Positions 1-4,584 of a DNA stretch of 8,333 nt are shown here, one piece after another. The stretch covers positions 1-8,333 of the forward strand of contig BDTL01000091.1 in NCBI GenBank assembly GCA_002898115.1, written 5' to 3'. The DNA is from a bacterium BMS3Bbin02. GTDB taxonomy: Bacteria > Actinomycetota > Acidimicrobiia > Spongiisociales > UBA5794. A program made the translations under genes and the position numbers. The notes beneath the pieces were generated by a model. It worked only from the letters and a program-made list of their open reading frames with translations, did no database searches and was not told the origin of the DNA. The stretch's first letter is position 1. Every line of letters starts with the position of its first letter.

Positions 1-410
1 TGGTCGACACCAACGGGGCCGCATCGAAGGATGTTTGGGACCTGCTGGCACCGGTCATGGACGGGGCAATGATTGATCTCAAGGCGTTCGATACGGACAC
101 ACACCTGGACATGACCGGGGTGGCGAACACCACCGTCCTCGACTCCATTCAATACCTCGCTGATCTCGACCTGCTCCACGAGGTTCGCCTCCTGATCGTG
201 CCCAGCCTGAACGATTCTCTGGAGAATGCAGCAAGAACCGCGGCGTGGCTTCGAACGGTGGACCCGTCGATGTCGCTCAAAGTCATCGGATTTCGCAAAC
301 ACGGCACCCGCCCTCAAGCAGCACAGTTCGTCGAGCCTGACCTCGGGTCTCTCACCGCGATCGGGGACACCTACCGCGCAGCCGGATTCACCGATGTGTC
401 CATAGTCTGA
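1..410 (+). CDS. YjjW-like glycyl-radical enzyme activase (radical SAM), 3' end only
   Basis: This is the C-terminal part of a reading frame already open at base 3 and ending at TGA 408-410; the start and the radical SAM CxxxCxxC cluster lie outside the window. The visible 135 residues show the second half of a PflA-type TIM barrel: VDTNG at the very start, then DGAMIDLKAFD, THLDMTGV, HEVRLLIVPSLND and IGFRKHGTRP. The DLKAFD/TGV strand and the HEVRLL...FR.HG..P pattern fit the YjjW branch better than PflA itself, as far as I recall the family. Such enzymes use S-adenosylmethionine and a [4Fe-4S] cluster to install a glycyl radical on a partner enzyme in the cytoplasm. The partner is not in this window. 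The next gene, dcd, starts 103 bases later and has no evident link. The radical SAM activase class is fairly sure; the YjjW assignment is less so. Confidence 0.82.
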   Translation, partial: VDTNGAASKDVWDLLAPVMDGAMIDLKAFDTDTHLDMTGVANTTVLDSIQYLADLDLLHEVRLLIVPSLNDSLENAARTAAWLRTVDPSMSLKVIGFRKHGTRPQAAQFVEPDLGSLTAIGDTYRAAGFTDVSIV

Positions 411-500
411 GCAACGACCACTCGATGCCGTGGCCTCCGCCACCACAAGAGTTGCTCTCCTGCCAACAACGCCGTCTGCGTACGGTCCCCGCCATCTCGC

Positions 501-513
501 TACCATTCACCGC
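501..513 (+). promoter_or_regulatory. Possible -10 element for leaderless dcd transcript
   Basis: TACCAT at 501-506 fits the actinobacterial TAnnnT -10 pattern and ends 7 bases before the dcd ATG at 514. Transcription would therefore begin at or next to the A of the start codon. No Shine-Dalgarno sequence is visible upstream of 514, which fits a leaderless message. I see no convincing -35 at normal spacing, so this rests on the -10 and its position alone. Confidence 0.35.
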
Positions 514-1089
514 ATGATCTTCTCCGACCGGACCATCAAACAAGCAGTCGCCGAAGCCCGGATCATCATCGATCCATACGATGAGGCCATGGTCCAACCA
601 TCGAGTATCGACCTGCGATGTGACGCCTCGTTCCGTGTATTTGAAAACCACAAATACGCACTCATTGATCCGAAAGCTCCCCAGGAGGGCCTAACCAAAC
701 AAGTCGATGCGACACCGGATGAACCGTTCATTCTGCACCCCGGCGAGTTCGTGCTCGGGGCGACAGCTGAGGTGATCGGGCTTGCAGACGACATCGTTGC
801 TCGTCTTGAAGGGAAATCGAGTCTCGGCCGGATCGGACTTCTGATTCACTCAACCGCCGGCTTCATCGATCCCGGTTTCAACGGACAGGTCACCCTCGAG
901 CTCTCGAACGTGGCCAACCTCCCGATAGCCATCTATCCCGGCATGAAGATCGGTCAGGTGTCGTTCTACCAACTCTCAACACCGGCGGAGAACCCGTACG
1001 GCAGTGTCGGAGCCGGGAGTAAGTATCAAGGCCAGCGCGGGCCGACGGCGAGCCGTGCCCATCGAGACTTTACGCAGGCTTCGGAATAG
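514..1089 (+). CDS. dcd: dCTP deaminase, probably bifunctional dCTP deaminase/dUTPase
   Basis: The 191-residue product deaminates dCTP to dUTP in the cytoplasm. In the bifunctional subfamily it also hydrolyses dUTP to dUMP, the precursor of dTMP. Landmarks in order are the N-terminal LxSDR-like IFSDR (2-6), VQPSSIDLR (27-35), FVLGATAE (79-86), RLEGKSSLGR (97-106), IHSTAGFIDPG (111-121), LELSNVANLP (128-137), YPGMKIGQ (141-148) and the C-terminal lid YGS...GSKYQGQRGPT (162-178). E129 matches the catalytic glutamate (E138 in E. coli Dcd). The HSTAGFIDPGF stretch matches the M. tuberculosis bifunctional enzyme rather than the E. coli form, and A115 falls at the same number as in M. tuberculosis. 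I chose ATG 514 because the family starts with M-x-x-S-D-R. An in-frame GTG at 430 would add 28 unrelated residues. The DinB-fold gene follows after 35 bases and may be cotranscribed. Confidence 0.96.
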   Translation: MIFSDRTIKQAVAEARIIIDPYDEAMVQPSSIDLRCDASFRVFENHKYALIDPKAPQEGLTKQVDATPDEPFILHPGEFVLGATAEVIGLADDIVARLEGKSSLGRIGLLIHSTAGFIDPGFNGQVTLELSNVANLPIAIYPGMKIGQVSFYQLSTPAENPYGSVGAGSKYQGQRGPTASRAHRDFTQASE

Positions 1090-1124
1090 AACCGGCAGCT
1101 CATCGCAACAGTGAGGAGACGACG

Positions 1125-1598
1125 ATGACGACGGCAGAGGGGCTGATCGCCGACTACCGACGCAACACGTGGATCATTCGTGAACAGAACAAGGGACTCA
1201 CACACGTTCAGGCCCTTACCCAGGCGCCGTACAACATCAATTGCATGAACTGGGTGATCGGTCACATTCTGGTGAGTCGTGATGACGTGTTGGTGATGCT
1301 GGGGGCGAAGCCGCGGTTCGCATCACACGCCGATCTGTATCGAAGAGAGGCCGCCCCCATCACCGAGGACGGCCCTGGTGTCGTCACGCTCGAGAATCTC
1401 ATCGATCTTGTCGGCAAAAGCCAACACGCCATCGCGGACGCCCTCTCAACAGCCGGAGAGACTCTCGCCGCTCGCAACGCGGAAGGCGAGACGCTTGCCG
1501 AGCGGATCCGCTTCCAGCTGTGGCACGACACCTATCACACCGGTCAAACCGATTTGCTGCGCCAGATTTCCGGGATGGATGACGCCATCATCTCGTAG
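1125..1598 (+). CDS. DinB-superfamily metal-binding protein
   Basis: This is a 157-residue protein of the DinB/YfiT-like four-helix-bundle fold. The three metal-ligand histidines can be placed at H47 (in NWVIGHILVSRDD), H134 and H138 (in LWHDTYHTGQTDLLRQ); the HxxxH pair near the C-terminus is the hallmark of the superfamily. Length is normal for a single-domain member. Family members include mycothiol- and bacillithiol-dependent transferases and isomerases as well as many uncharacterised proteins. Nothing here fixes the substrate, though a low-molecular-weight thiol is plausible in an actinobacterium. The start is supported by GAGGAG at 1113-1118, six bases before ATG. It lies 35 bases after dcd on the same strand and may share its transcript. 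Despite the name, it is unrelated to DNA polymerase IV (also called DinB). The fold is well supported; the function is unknown. Confidence 0.85.
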   Translation: MTTAEGLIADYRRNTWIIREQNKGLTHVQALTQAPYNINCMNWVIGHILVSRDDVLVMLGAKPRFASHADLYRREAAPITEDGPGVVTLENLIDLVGKSQHAIADALSTAGETLAARNAEGETLAERIRFQLWHDTYHTGQTDLLRQISGMDDAIIS

Positions 1599-1628
1599 TC
1601 CGGACGGTCCCCGCCGCGGACGACCGGA
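1599..1628. terminator. Imperfect hairpin between convergent genes
   Basis: TCCGG (1599-1603) pairs with CCGGA (1624-1628), and inside it GTCC (1607-1610) pairs with GGAC (1618-1621), with a bulge between the two stems. It fills the 31-base gap between the stop codons of the DinB-fold gene and the convergent marR gene. That position suggests a bidirectional terminator. There is no T-run on either side, so the call is weak. Confidence 0.3.
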
Positions 1629-1629
1629 T

Positions 1630-2067
1630 TCAGCGCAGCTTCTCTAACAAAGCGTCAAGCTGCTCGGCTTCGCTTCTCGTAAGACGCGAAAACATCTGAT
1701 CTTCGAGGTCCCCGAGATGGGTATCACACGCGTCTTCGAGCAACGTACGCCCGGTGTCGGTGAGCTCAATGAACTGCACCCGGCGATCTGAGGGCGACGG
1801 GACCCGCAGTATGTAACCGGCATCGACCATCCGGTCGACCAAACGTGTCACACCACCGGTTGTGAGCGCAATCTCGTTCGCCAAGTCACACATCTTGAGG
1901 CGTTCTTCATCAGCGCGGCCGATGCGCAGCAACACCTCGAACCAGGTGTGGGATAGGTCGTGGGATTCCTCCAGGGACTGGCCGAACTCGCGATCCAACC
2001 GGGCCCGAACCTCGAGAAGACGGCCAAACGTATCAATACGCCTGTCAAACATGTTGCTTTCCGACAT
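1630..2067 (-). CDS. MarR-family transcriptional regulator
   Basis: This 145-residue winged helix-turn-helix repressor is of typical MarR length. The N-terminal helices (about 8-40) should make the dimer interface. The DNA-binding part runs from about 42 to 106: LKMCDLANEIALTTGGVTRLVDRMVDAGYI (57-86) holds the helix-turn-helix, with the recognition helix around 70-82. VPSPSDRRVQFIELTDTG (89-106) is the beta-hairpin wing with the D-R-R signature. Cysteines are at C60 and C114 only; C60 lies at the start of the HTH, and neither is a recognised redox switch. ATG 2067 is preferred because TAAGTT (2079-2074 on the minus strand) sits six bases upstream, which suggests a leaderless start. ATG 2052 is a possible alternative. 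It is divergent from yceI, and the operators between them indicate that it represses both itself and yceI-VOC. The ligand is unknown; MarR proteins commonly respond to phenolics, quinones or oxidants. Confidence 0.92.
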   Translation of the reverse strand: MSESNMFDRRIDTFGRLLEVRARLDREFGQSLEESHDLSHTWFEVLLRIGRADEERLKMCDLANEIALTTGGVTRLVDRMVDAGYILRVPSPSDRRVQFIELTDTGRTLLEDACDTHLGDLEDQMFSRLTRSEAEQLDALLEKLR

Positions 2068-2073
2068 GTGGAG

Positions 2074-2103
2074 AACTTACCACAAAAATAGTTGACAGAT
2101 CAA
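2074..2103 (-). promoter_or_regulatory. Predicted marR promoter (minus strand)
   Basis: On the minus strand, TTGATC (bases 2103-2098) is followed after 18 bases by TAAGTT (2079-2074). That -10 lies six bases before the marR ATG at 2067, so the message would be leaderless or nearly so. The -35 box forms one half of operator O1. Confidence 0.5.
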
Positions 2104-2104
2104 C
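2091..2104. promoter_or_regulatory. Operator O1, GTTGA-N4-TCAAC, covering both -35 boxes
   Basis: GTTGACAGATCAAC is a perfect 5-bp inverted repeat with a 4-base spacer. Its left half contains the plus-strand -35 TTGACA (2092-2097), and its right half contains the minus-strand -35 TTGATC (2103-2098). A dimer bound here would block RNA polymerase in both directions. GTTGA half-sites are known from MarR-family operators such as those of MexR. That this MarR binds here is inferred from position. Confidence 0.7.
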
Positions 2105-2121
2105 ATTTTATACTGTATGGT
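2092..2121 (+). promoter_or_regulatory. Predicted yceI operon promoter
   Basis: A consensus -35 TTGACA (2092-2097) is followed after 18 bases by TATGGT (2116-2121), giving a predicted transcription start near 2128. TATACT (2109-2114) looks closer to a -10 consensus, but it is only 11 bases from TTGACA and would need another -35. The promoter is flanked and overlapped by operators O1 and O2. Confidence 0.6.
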
Positions 2122-2126
2122 CAACT

Positions 2127-2140
2127 GTTGAGTCATCAAC
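2127..2140. promoter_or_regulatory. Operator O2, GTTGA-N4-TCAAC, at the yceI transcription start
   Basis: GTTGAGTCATCAAC repeats exactly the O1 arrangement, with centres 36 bp apart. Its left half-site is shared with a second overlapping palindrome, TCAACTGTTGA (2121-2131). An outer pair, ATAGTTGA (2088-2095) and TCAACTAT (2136-2143), is also perfectly inverted across the whole promoter. Repressor here would cover the predicted start near 2128 and could act together with O1. Confidence 0.68.
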
Positions 2141-2164
2141 TATCATCCAGGAAGGAATACTCCC

Positions 2165-2755
2165 ATGACAATCTCAGCACCTGAGGCTGCTTCCGCAGCC
2201 CACAATTCGACACTTCCCGCACCGGGACGTTACGTCATCGATCCCACCCACTCTGCCGTCAGCATCACGATTCGACATCTCGTGGCGGCGAAGGTTAGAG
2301 GGCGTTTCACCGATTTCTCGGGCGAGATCAATGTGACGGACGACCAGCTCGCCTCGACCACCGAGGTGACCATCAATGTCGCGTCGATCGATACCGGAGT
2401 CGGAGATCGAGACGATCACCTCCGCTCGGGAGACTTCTTCGATGTTGAGCAGTATCCGACAGCGACATTCAAGAGCGCAGCTATCCGGTCGAATTCGAGT
2501 GGCGGATTCACTCTCGACGGAACCCTCACCATCCGCGACATCACCAAACCGGTGACCCTTGATCTAGTCTTCGGTGGCGAGGTACTCGACCCATGGGGCG
2601 GTGTAAGAACCGTGTTCAGCGCATCAACCGAGATCAACCGTGAGGAGTTCGGACTCACATGGAACCAGGCTCTCGAAACGGGAGGTGTCATGATCGGTAA
2701 GACCGCAAAGATCGAAATCGACATCGAGGCAGTGAAGCAGGACGACGCGGGATGA
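2165..2755 (+). CDS. YceI-family lipid-binding protein
   Basis: This is a 196-residue YceI-domain protein. The family folds as an extended lipocalin-like beta barrel, and its solved members bind isoprenoid lipids such as polyprenyl chains or isoprenoid quinones. Characteristic stretches in order are GRYVIDPTHS (21-30), RHLVAAKVRGRF (37-48), SIDTGVGDRDDHLRSGDFFD (74-93), YPTATF (97-102), LTIRDITKPVTLD (121-133), INREEFGLTWN (157-167) and GKTAKIEIDIE (178-188). There is no signal peptide: the first 20 residues are an Ala/Ser/Pro-rich polar tail. A cytoplasmic location is therefore likely, unlike periplasmic E. coli YceI. AGGAAGGA (2149-2156) lies eight bases before ATG. The stop overlaps the next start as ATGA (2752-2755), so the two are translationally coupled. 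Expression should be controlled by the divergent MarR through O1 and O2. Family sure; the bound ligand is unknown. Confidence 0.93.
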   Translation: MTISAPEAASAAHNSTLPAPGRYVIDPTHSAVSITIRHLVAAKVRGRFTDFSGEINVTDDQLASTTEVTINVASIDTGVGDRDDHLRSGDFFDVEQYPTATFKSAAIRSNSSGGFTLDGTLTIRDITKPVTLDLVFGGEVLDPWGGVRTVFSASTEINREEFGLTWNQALETGGVMIGKTAKIEIDIEAVKQDDAG

Positions 2756-3267
2756 GCATCCCGGCCGTGCGCCTGAACCATGCCGTGCTCTTCGTGAGCG
2801 ACCTGGAGCGGTCGATCGAGTTCTGGACTACGGCATTCGATATGCACGTAATCGCGCGCGAGCCTCGGGCCAATGCGGCGTTCCTGCGGCTCGGCCACGG
2901 GACCAACCATCACGACCTTGGTCTTTTTGGAATCGGCGCCGGTGCAAGCAGGCCGCCCGGACGTGCCCTGGGGCTCTATCACCTTGCCTGGCAGGTGGAC
3001 ACCATCGAGGAACTCGCTACGGCCCGTACGACGCTCAAGGACCTGAGTGCATACACCGGCGAGTCGAGTCACGGGGCCACGAAGAGCCTCTACGGCGCGG
3101 ACCCTGACGGCAATGAGTTTGAGGTGATGTGGATGCTGCCACGCGAGAGCTGGGGCGAGTACGAAGGCTCCGCCCCGGTCGAGGCCCTGGATCTCGTGGC
3201 TGATACCGAAACCTGGAGTGGGACACGAACCGGTGGAACAATCGTGGTAGATCCGACACAGGCCTGA
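2752..3267 (+). CDS. VOC-family extradiol dioxygenase-like protein
   Basis: This is a 171-residue vicinal-oxygen-chelate protein with two beta-alpha-beta-beta-beta modules. The first begins RLNHAVLFVSDLERSIEFW (7-25) and the second LYHLAWQVDTIEEL (75-88). The metal triad expected for a type I extradiol dioxygenase is complete: H10, H77 and E124 (in DPDGNEFEVMW, 117-127). HH (53-54) in GTNHHDLGLF is also typical of catechol-2,3-dioxygenase-like members. A C-terminal extension of about 40 residues follows the core, with RESWGEY at 131-137. Ring cleavage of a catechol or hydroquinone is the likely activity; glyoxalase-type chemistry cannot be excluded. It overlaps yceI by four bases (ATGA) and so is made from the same MarR-controlled transcript, which suggests that both act on one compound or stress. 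A hairpin follows 26 bases after the stop. Confidence 0.88.
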   Translation: MSIPAVRLNHAVLFVSDLERSIEFWTTAFDMHVIAREPRANAAFLRLGHGTNHHDLGLFGIGAGASRPPGRALGLYHLAWQVDTIEELATARTTLKDLSAYTGESSHGATKSLYGADPDGNEFEVMWMLPRESWGEYEGSAPVEALDLVADTETWSGTRTGGTIVVDPTQA

Positions 3268-3292
3268 TACCGATAGCCGACGATACACAGCA

Positions 3293-3339
3293 ACGACCTC
3301 CCTCTCGCGCCGGCACTGCCGGACCGGGAGGGAGGTCGT
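3293..3339 (+). terminator. Long hairpin after the yceI-VOC operon
   Basis: ACGACCTCCCTC (3293-3304) pairs perfectly with GAGGGAGGTCGT (3328-3339). The stem continues with T-G, C-G and G-C pairs. After a 2x2 internal loop comes an inner CCGGC (3310-3314)/GCCGG (3318-3322) stem closed by the three-base loop ACT. It lies 26 bases after the VOC stop and ahead of the next gene. No T-run follows, so it is either a U-less actinobacterial terminator or an mRNA-stabilising structure. Confidence 0.6.
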
Positions 3340-3428
3340 CGTTGGAACACGTCACGTTGCGGCGAACGTCTCCACCGGTGCACATGTACCGTGCAGCACC
3401 ACGAGACCACCAGGGAGAAACAGCACGC

Positions 3429-3797
3429 ATGGAAACACTCACACCGCCGTTGGTGACGGCTGTCATGGTCGACTGCAATGATGCCACGGTGATGATGAGG
3501 TTCTGGGGGGGACTTCTGCACCTTGAAGAGGTGGGGAGGAGAGCCAACTACACGTGGCTGGGTCCGATCAACCAAGATGGTGTGATCACTCTCGGCTTCC
3601 AACAGGTTGATGAGCTCAAAACAACAAAGAACCGCATCCACCTCGACATGAGGAGCCGTGACGTGAAGGCGACGGTTACCCGGATCGTCACACTCGGCGG
3701 CTCGCGGGTCGCAGAACATGGTCTCGATGACATTGCCTGGGAGGTCGTCGCCGACCCGGAGGGCAACGAGTTTTGTGTCCTCCCCTTCCGTGACTAA
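3429..3797 (+). CDS. Glyoxalase-like VOC protein lacking the full metal triad
   Basis: This is a 122-residue VOC-superfamily protein of the short actinobacterial glyoxalase-like type. Module one runs through VTAVMVDCNDATVMMRFWGGLL (9-30), and module two through RIHLDMRSRDVKATVTRI (69-86) to VVADPEGNEFCVLPF (106-120). H71 occupies the second ligand position. The first ligand position holds V/D rather than His (VMVDC), and the last holds C116 instead of Glu. The usual two-His-one-Glu site is therefore absent, and an enzyme role is uncertain; a binding or resistance-type role is possible. ATG 3429 is chosen because the family begins just before this point and GGGAG (3413-3417) precedes it by 11 bases. 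In-frame TTG 3342 would place the start inside the hairpin and add 29 residues of no recognisable kind. It is separated from the upstream VOC gene by the hairpin and is probably a distinct unit. I could not find a clear promoter. Confidence 0.85.
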   Translation: METLTPPLVTAVMVDCNDATVMMRFWGGLLHLEEVGRRANYTWLGPINQDGVITLGFQQVDELKTTKNRIHLDMRSRDVKATVTRIVTLGGSRVAEHGLDDIAWEVVADPEGNEFCVLPFRD

Positions 3798-3800
3798 CTA

Positions 3801-3835
3801 GCGGCTGTCGAGAGATCGTTCGCTCGCCGAGCCGC
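3801..3835 (+). terminator. Hairpin right after the second VOC gene
   Basis: GCGGCT (3801-3806) pairs with AGCCGC (3830-3835), and CGAG (3809-3812) with CTCG (3823-3826) inside it, leaving a ten-base loop. It begins three bases after the TAA stop. There is no T-run, so the call is tentative. Confidence 0.35.
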
Positions 3836-3878
3836 CGCCACGAAAACAGAAAGCCGATCGCAACCCCGTTCGAACGAA

Positions 3879-3906
3879 GTTTCGGGTCGCCGCAGCGACC
3901 CGAAAC
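3879..3906. terminator. Perfect hairpin between convergent genes
   Basis: GTTTCGGGTCGC (3879-3890) and GCGACCCGAAAC (3895-3906) form a perfect 12-bp stem with a four-base CGCA loop. It stands 22 bases beyond the stop of the minus-strand membrane protein gene and 82 bases beyond the plus-strand VOC stop. The GC core with A/T-rich ends and the convergent setting fit a bidirectional intrinsic terminator, though neither side has a long T-tract (the minus strand continues TTCGTTCG). A 10-bp palindrome, CGTTCGAACG, lies next to it at 3867-3876. Confidence 0.7.
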
Positions 3907-3927
3907 CCACGCTCGACAAAGGGTTAG

Positions 3928-4419
3928 TTACTCGTCGTCGGATCCTACGAATCCCATCGCCCCGCCAAATATCACCAGGACGGTGCCCACGATCAGTATG
4001 AGGAAACCGAACCCGGTCGCAACGGTGAACGCCGCCGGGAGCCCTCCCGCAGCCTCCACCTGGGCGAAACCTGCCTGAAGAGCATCTGCGCTGTCACCGG
4101 TATCGATCATCTTGTAGACAGCGTACGCCAACAGTGCCACGCCAATCACCGACACGATCATCGATGATGTGCGATCCATGGCCTTCGCGCGGTCGCCCCG
4201 CACCGCAATCACAACGACAGCGAGGATCAGGATTACAAGAACCGGCTGGGCCCAGGTCGCAAGTCCACCCCAGATAGTCGGGATGCCATCGGGGAGCCCC
4301 GTTCCCGCTTCATTCAGAGCCGGCAGGAAGGATTCCCCCTCCGTCGTCAGCCCCTCCATCGATAGTCCGATGATTCCAATAATCACGCCCGTAAGGGCGA
4401 TCAGTCGATTCCAATGCAT
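3928..4419 (-). CDS. Four-helix membrane protein of unknown function
   Basis: I do not recognise the family of this 163-residue product. Four hydrophobic segments are visible: about 5-22 (LIALTGVIIGIIGLSM), 57-74 (QPVLVILILAVVVIAV), 87-105 (MIVSVIGVALLAYAVYKM) and 131-158 (VATGFGFLILIVGTVLVIF...). The stretch between the first two (23-56, with FLPALNEAGTGLPDGIP) and the 106-128 stretch (DTGDSADALQAGFAQVEAAGG) are polar and probably on the same side of the membrane. The tail ends in acidic SDDE. ATG 4419 is chosen because GAGGAAGG (minus strand, 4431-4424) sits just upstream. The frame stays open to 4536, but that extension is Arg/Trp-rich and unlike the rest. It lies 165 bases downstream of the ABC operon on the same strand, with its own likely promoter, so a link to the exporter is possible but unproven. 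Confidence 0.8.
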   Translation of the reverse strand: MHWNRLIALTGVIIGIIGLSMEGLTTEGESFLPALNEAGTGLPDGIPTIWGGLATWAQPVLVILILAVVVIAVRGDRAKAMDRTSSMIVSVIGVALLAYAVYKMIDTGDSADALQAGFAQVEAAGGLPAAFTVATGFGFLILIVGTVLVIFGGAMGFVGSDDE

Positions 4420-4423
4420 GCGA

Positions 4424-4431
4424 CCTTCCTC
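4424..4431 (-). promoter_or_regulatory. Ribosome binding site setting the 4419 start
   Basis: The minus strand reads GAGGAAGG from 4431 to 4424, four bases before ATG 4419 (seven from its GAGGA core). It decides for this start over the longer open frame reaching 4536, which has no comparable signal in the right place. Confidence 0.7.
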
Positions 4432-4453
4432 TCTTTGATTCCACTCGTCAACC

Positions 4454-4483
4454 ATCGTACGAGCCTGGAACCGTCGCCTGCAA
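4454..4483 (-). promoter_or_regulatory. Predicted promoter of the membrane protein gene
   Basis: On the minus strand TTGCAG (4483-4478) is followed after 18 bases by TACGAT (4459-4454), a TAnnnT-type -10. Transcription would start near 4447 and leave a short leader of about 28 bases that contains the ribosome binding site at 4431-4424. Confidence 0.45.
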
Positions 4484-4543
4484 CAGGTACCTACCCAGTT
4501 TCGACGAGTCGAGCGGCGATGGAACCATGAGATCACGATCGTG

Positions 4544-4560
4544 GCGCTCAGTTACAGCGC
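4544..4560 (-). terminator. Weak hairpin downstream of the ABC operon
   Basis: GCGCT (4544-4548) pairs with AGCGC (4556-4560) around a seven-base loop, 24 bases past the stop of the last ABC gene. The palindrome CACGATCGTG (4534-4543) follows directly. The stem is short and no T-run follows, so termination here is only a possibility. Confidence 0.22.
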
Positions 4561-4584
4561 ACTCCTCCCACCGCAAAGCGCGTT

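Noticed and set aside
430..443. Small hairpin GTGGC/GCCAC after the radical SAM gene
   Set aside because: Only a 5-bp stem with no T-run; too common by chance at this GC content to call a terminator.
430..513. GTG 430 as the start of dcd
   Set aside because: It adds 28 residues with no counterpart in the Dcd family, which begins with M-x-x-S-D-R exactly at 514.
2109..2114. TATACT as the -10 of the yceI promoter
   Set aside because: It is only 11 bases from TTGACA, and no other -35 lies at proper distance upstream; TATGGT at 2116-2121 gives an 18-base spacer.
2416..3288. Long antisense open frame (about 290 codons) opposite yceI and the VOC gene
   Set aside because: It lies wholly opposite two well-recognised genes, its translation is Arg/Pro/Ser-rich with no domain, and it has no ribosome binding site; it is a by-product of codon bias.
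3342..3428. TTG 3342 or ATG 3384 as the start of the second VOC gene
   Set aside because: The extra residues resemble nothing in the family and TTG 3342 adjoins the hairpin; ATG 3429 gives the normal length and has GGGAG upstream.
4420..4536. Upstream extension of the membrane protein to 4536
   Set aside because: The extension is Arg/Trp-rich, would abolish the natural N-terminal membrane segment start, and overlaps the predicted promoter and ribosome binding site of ATG 4419.
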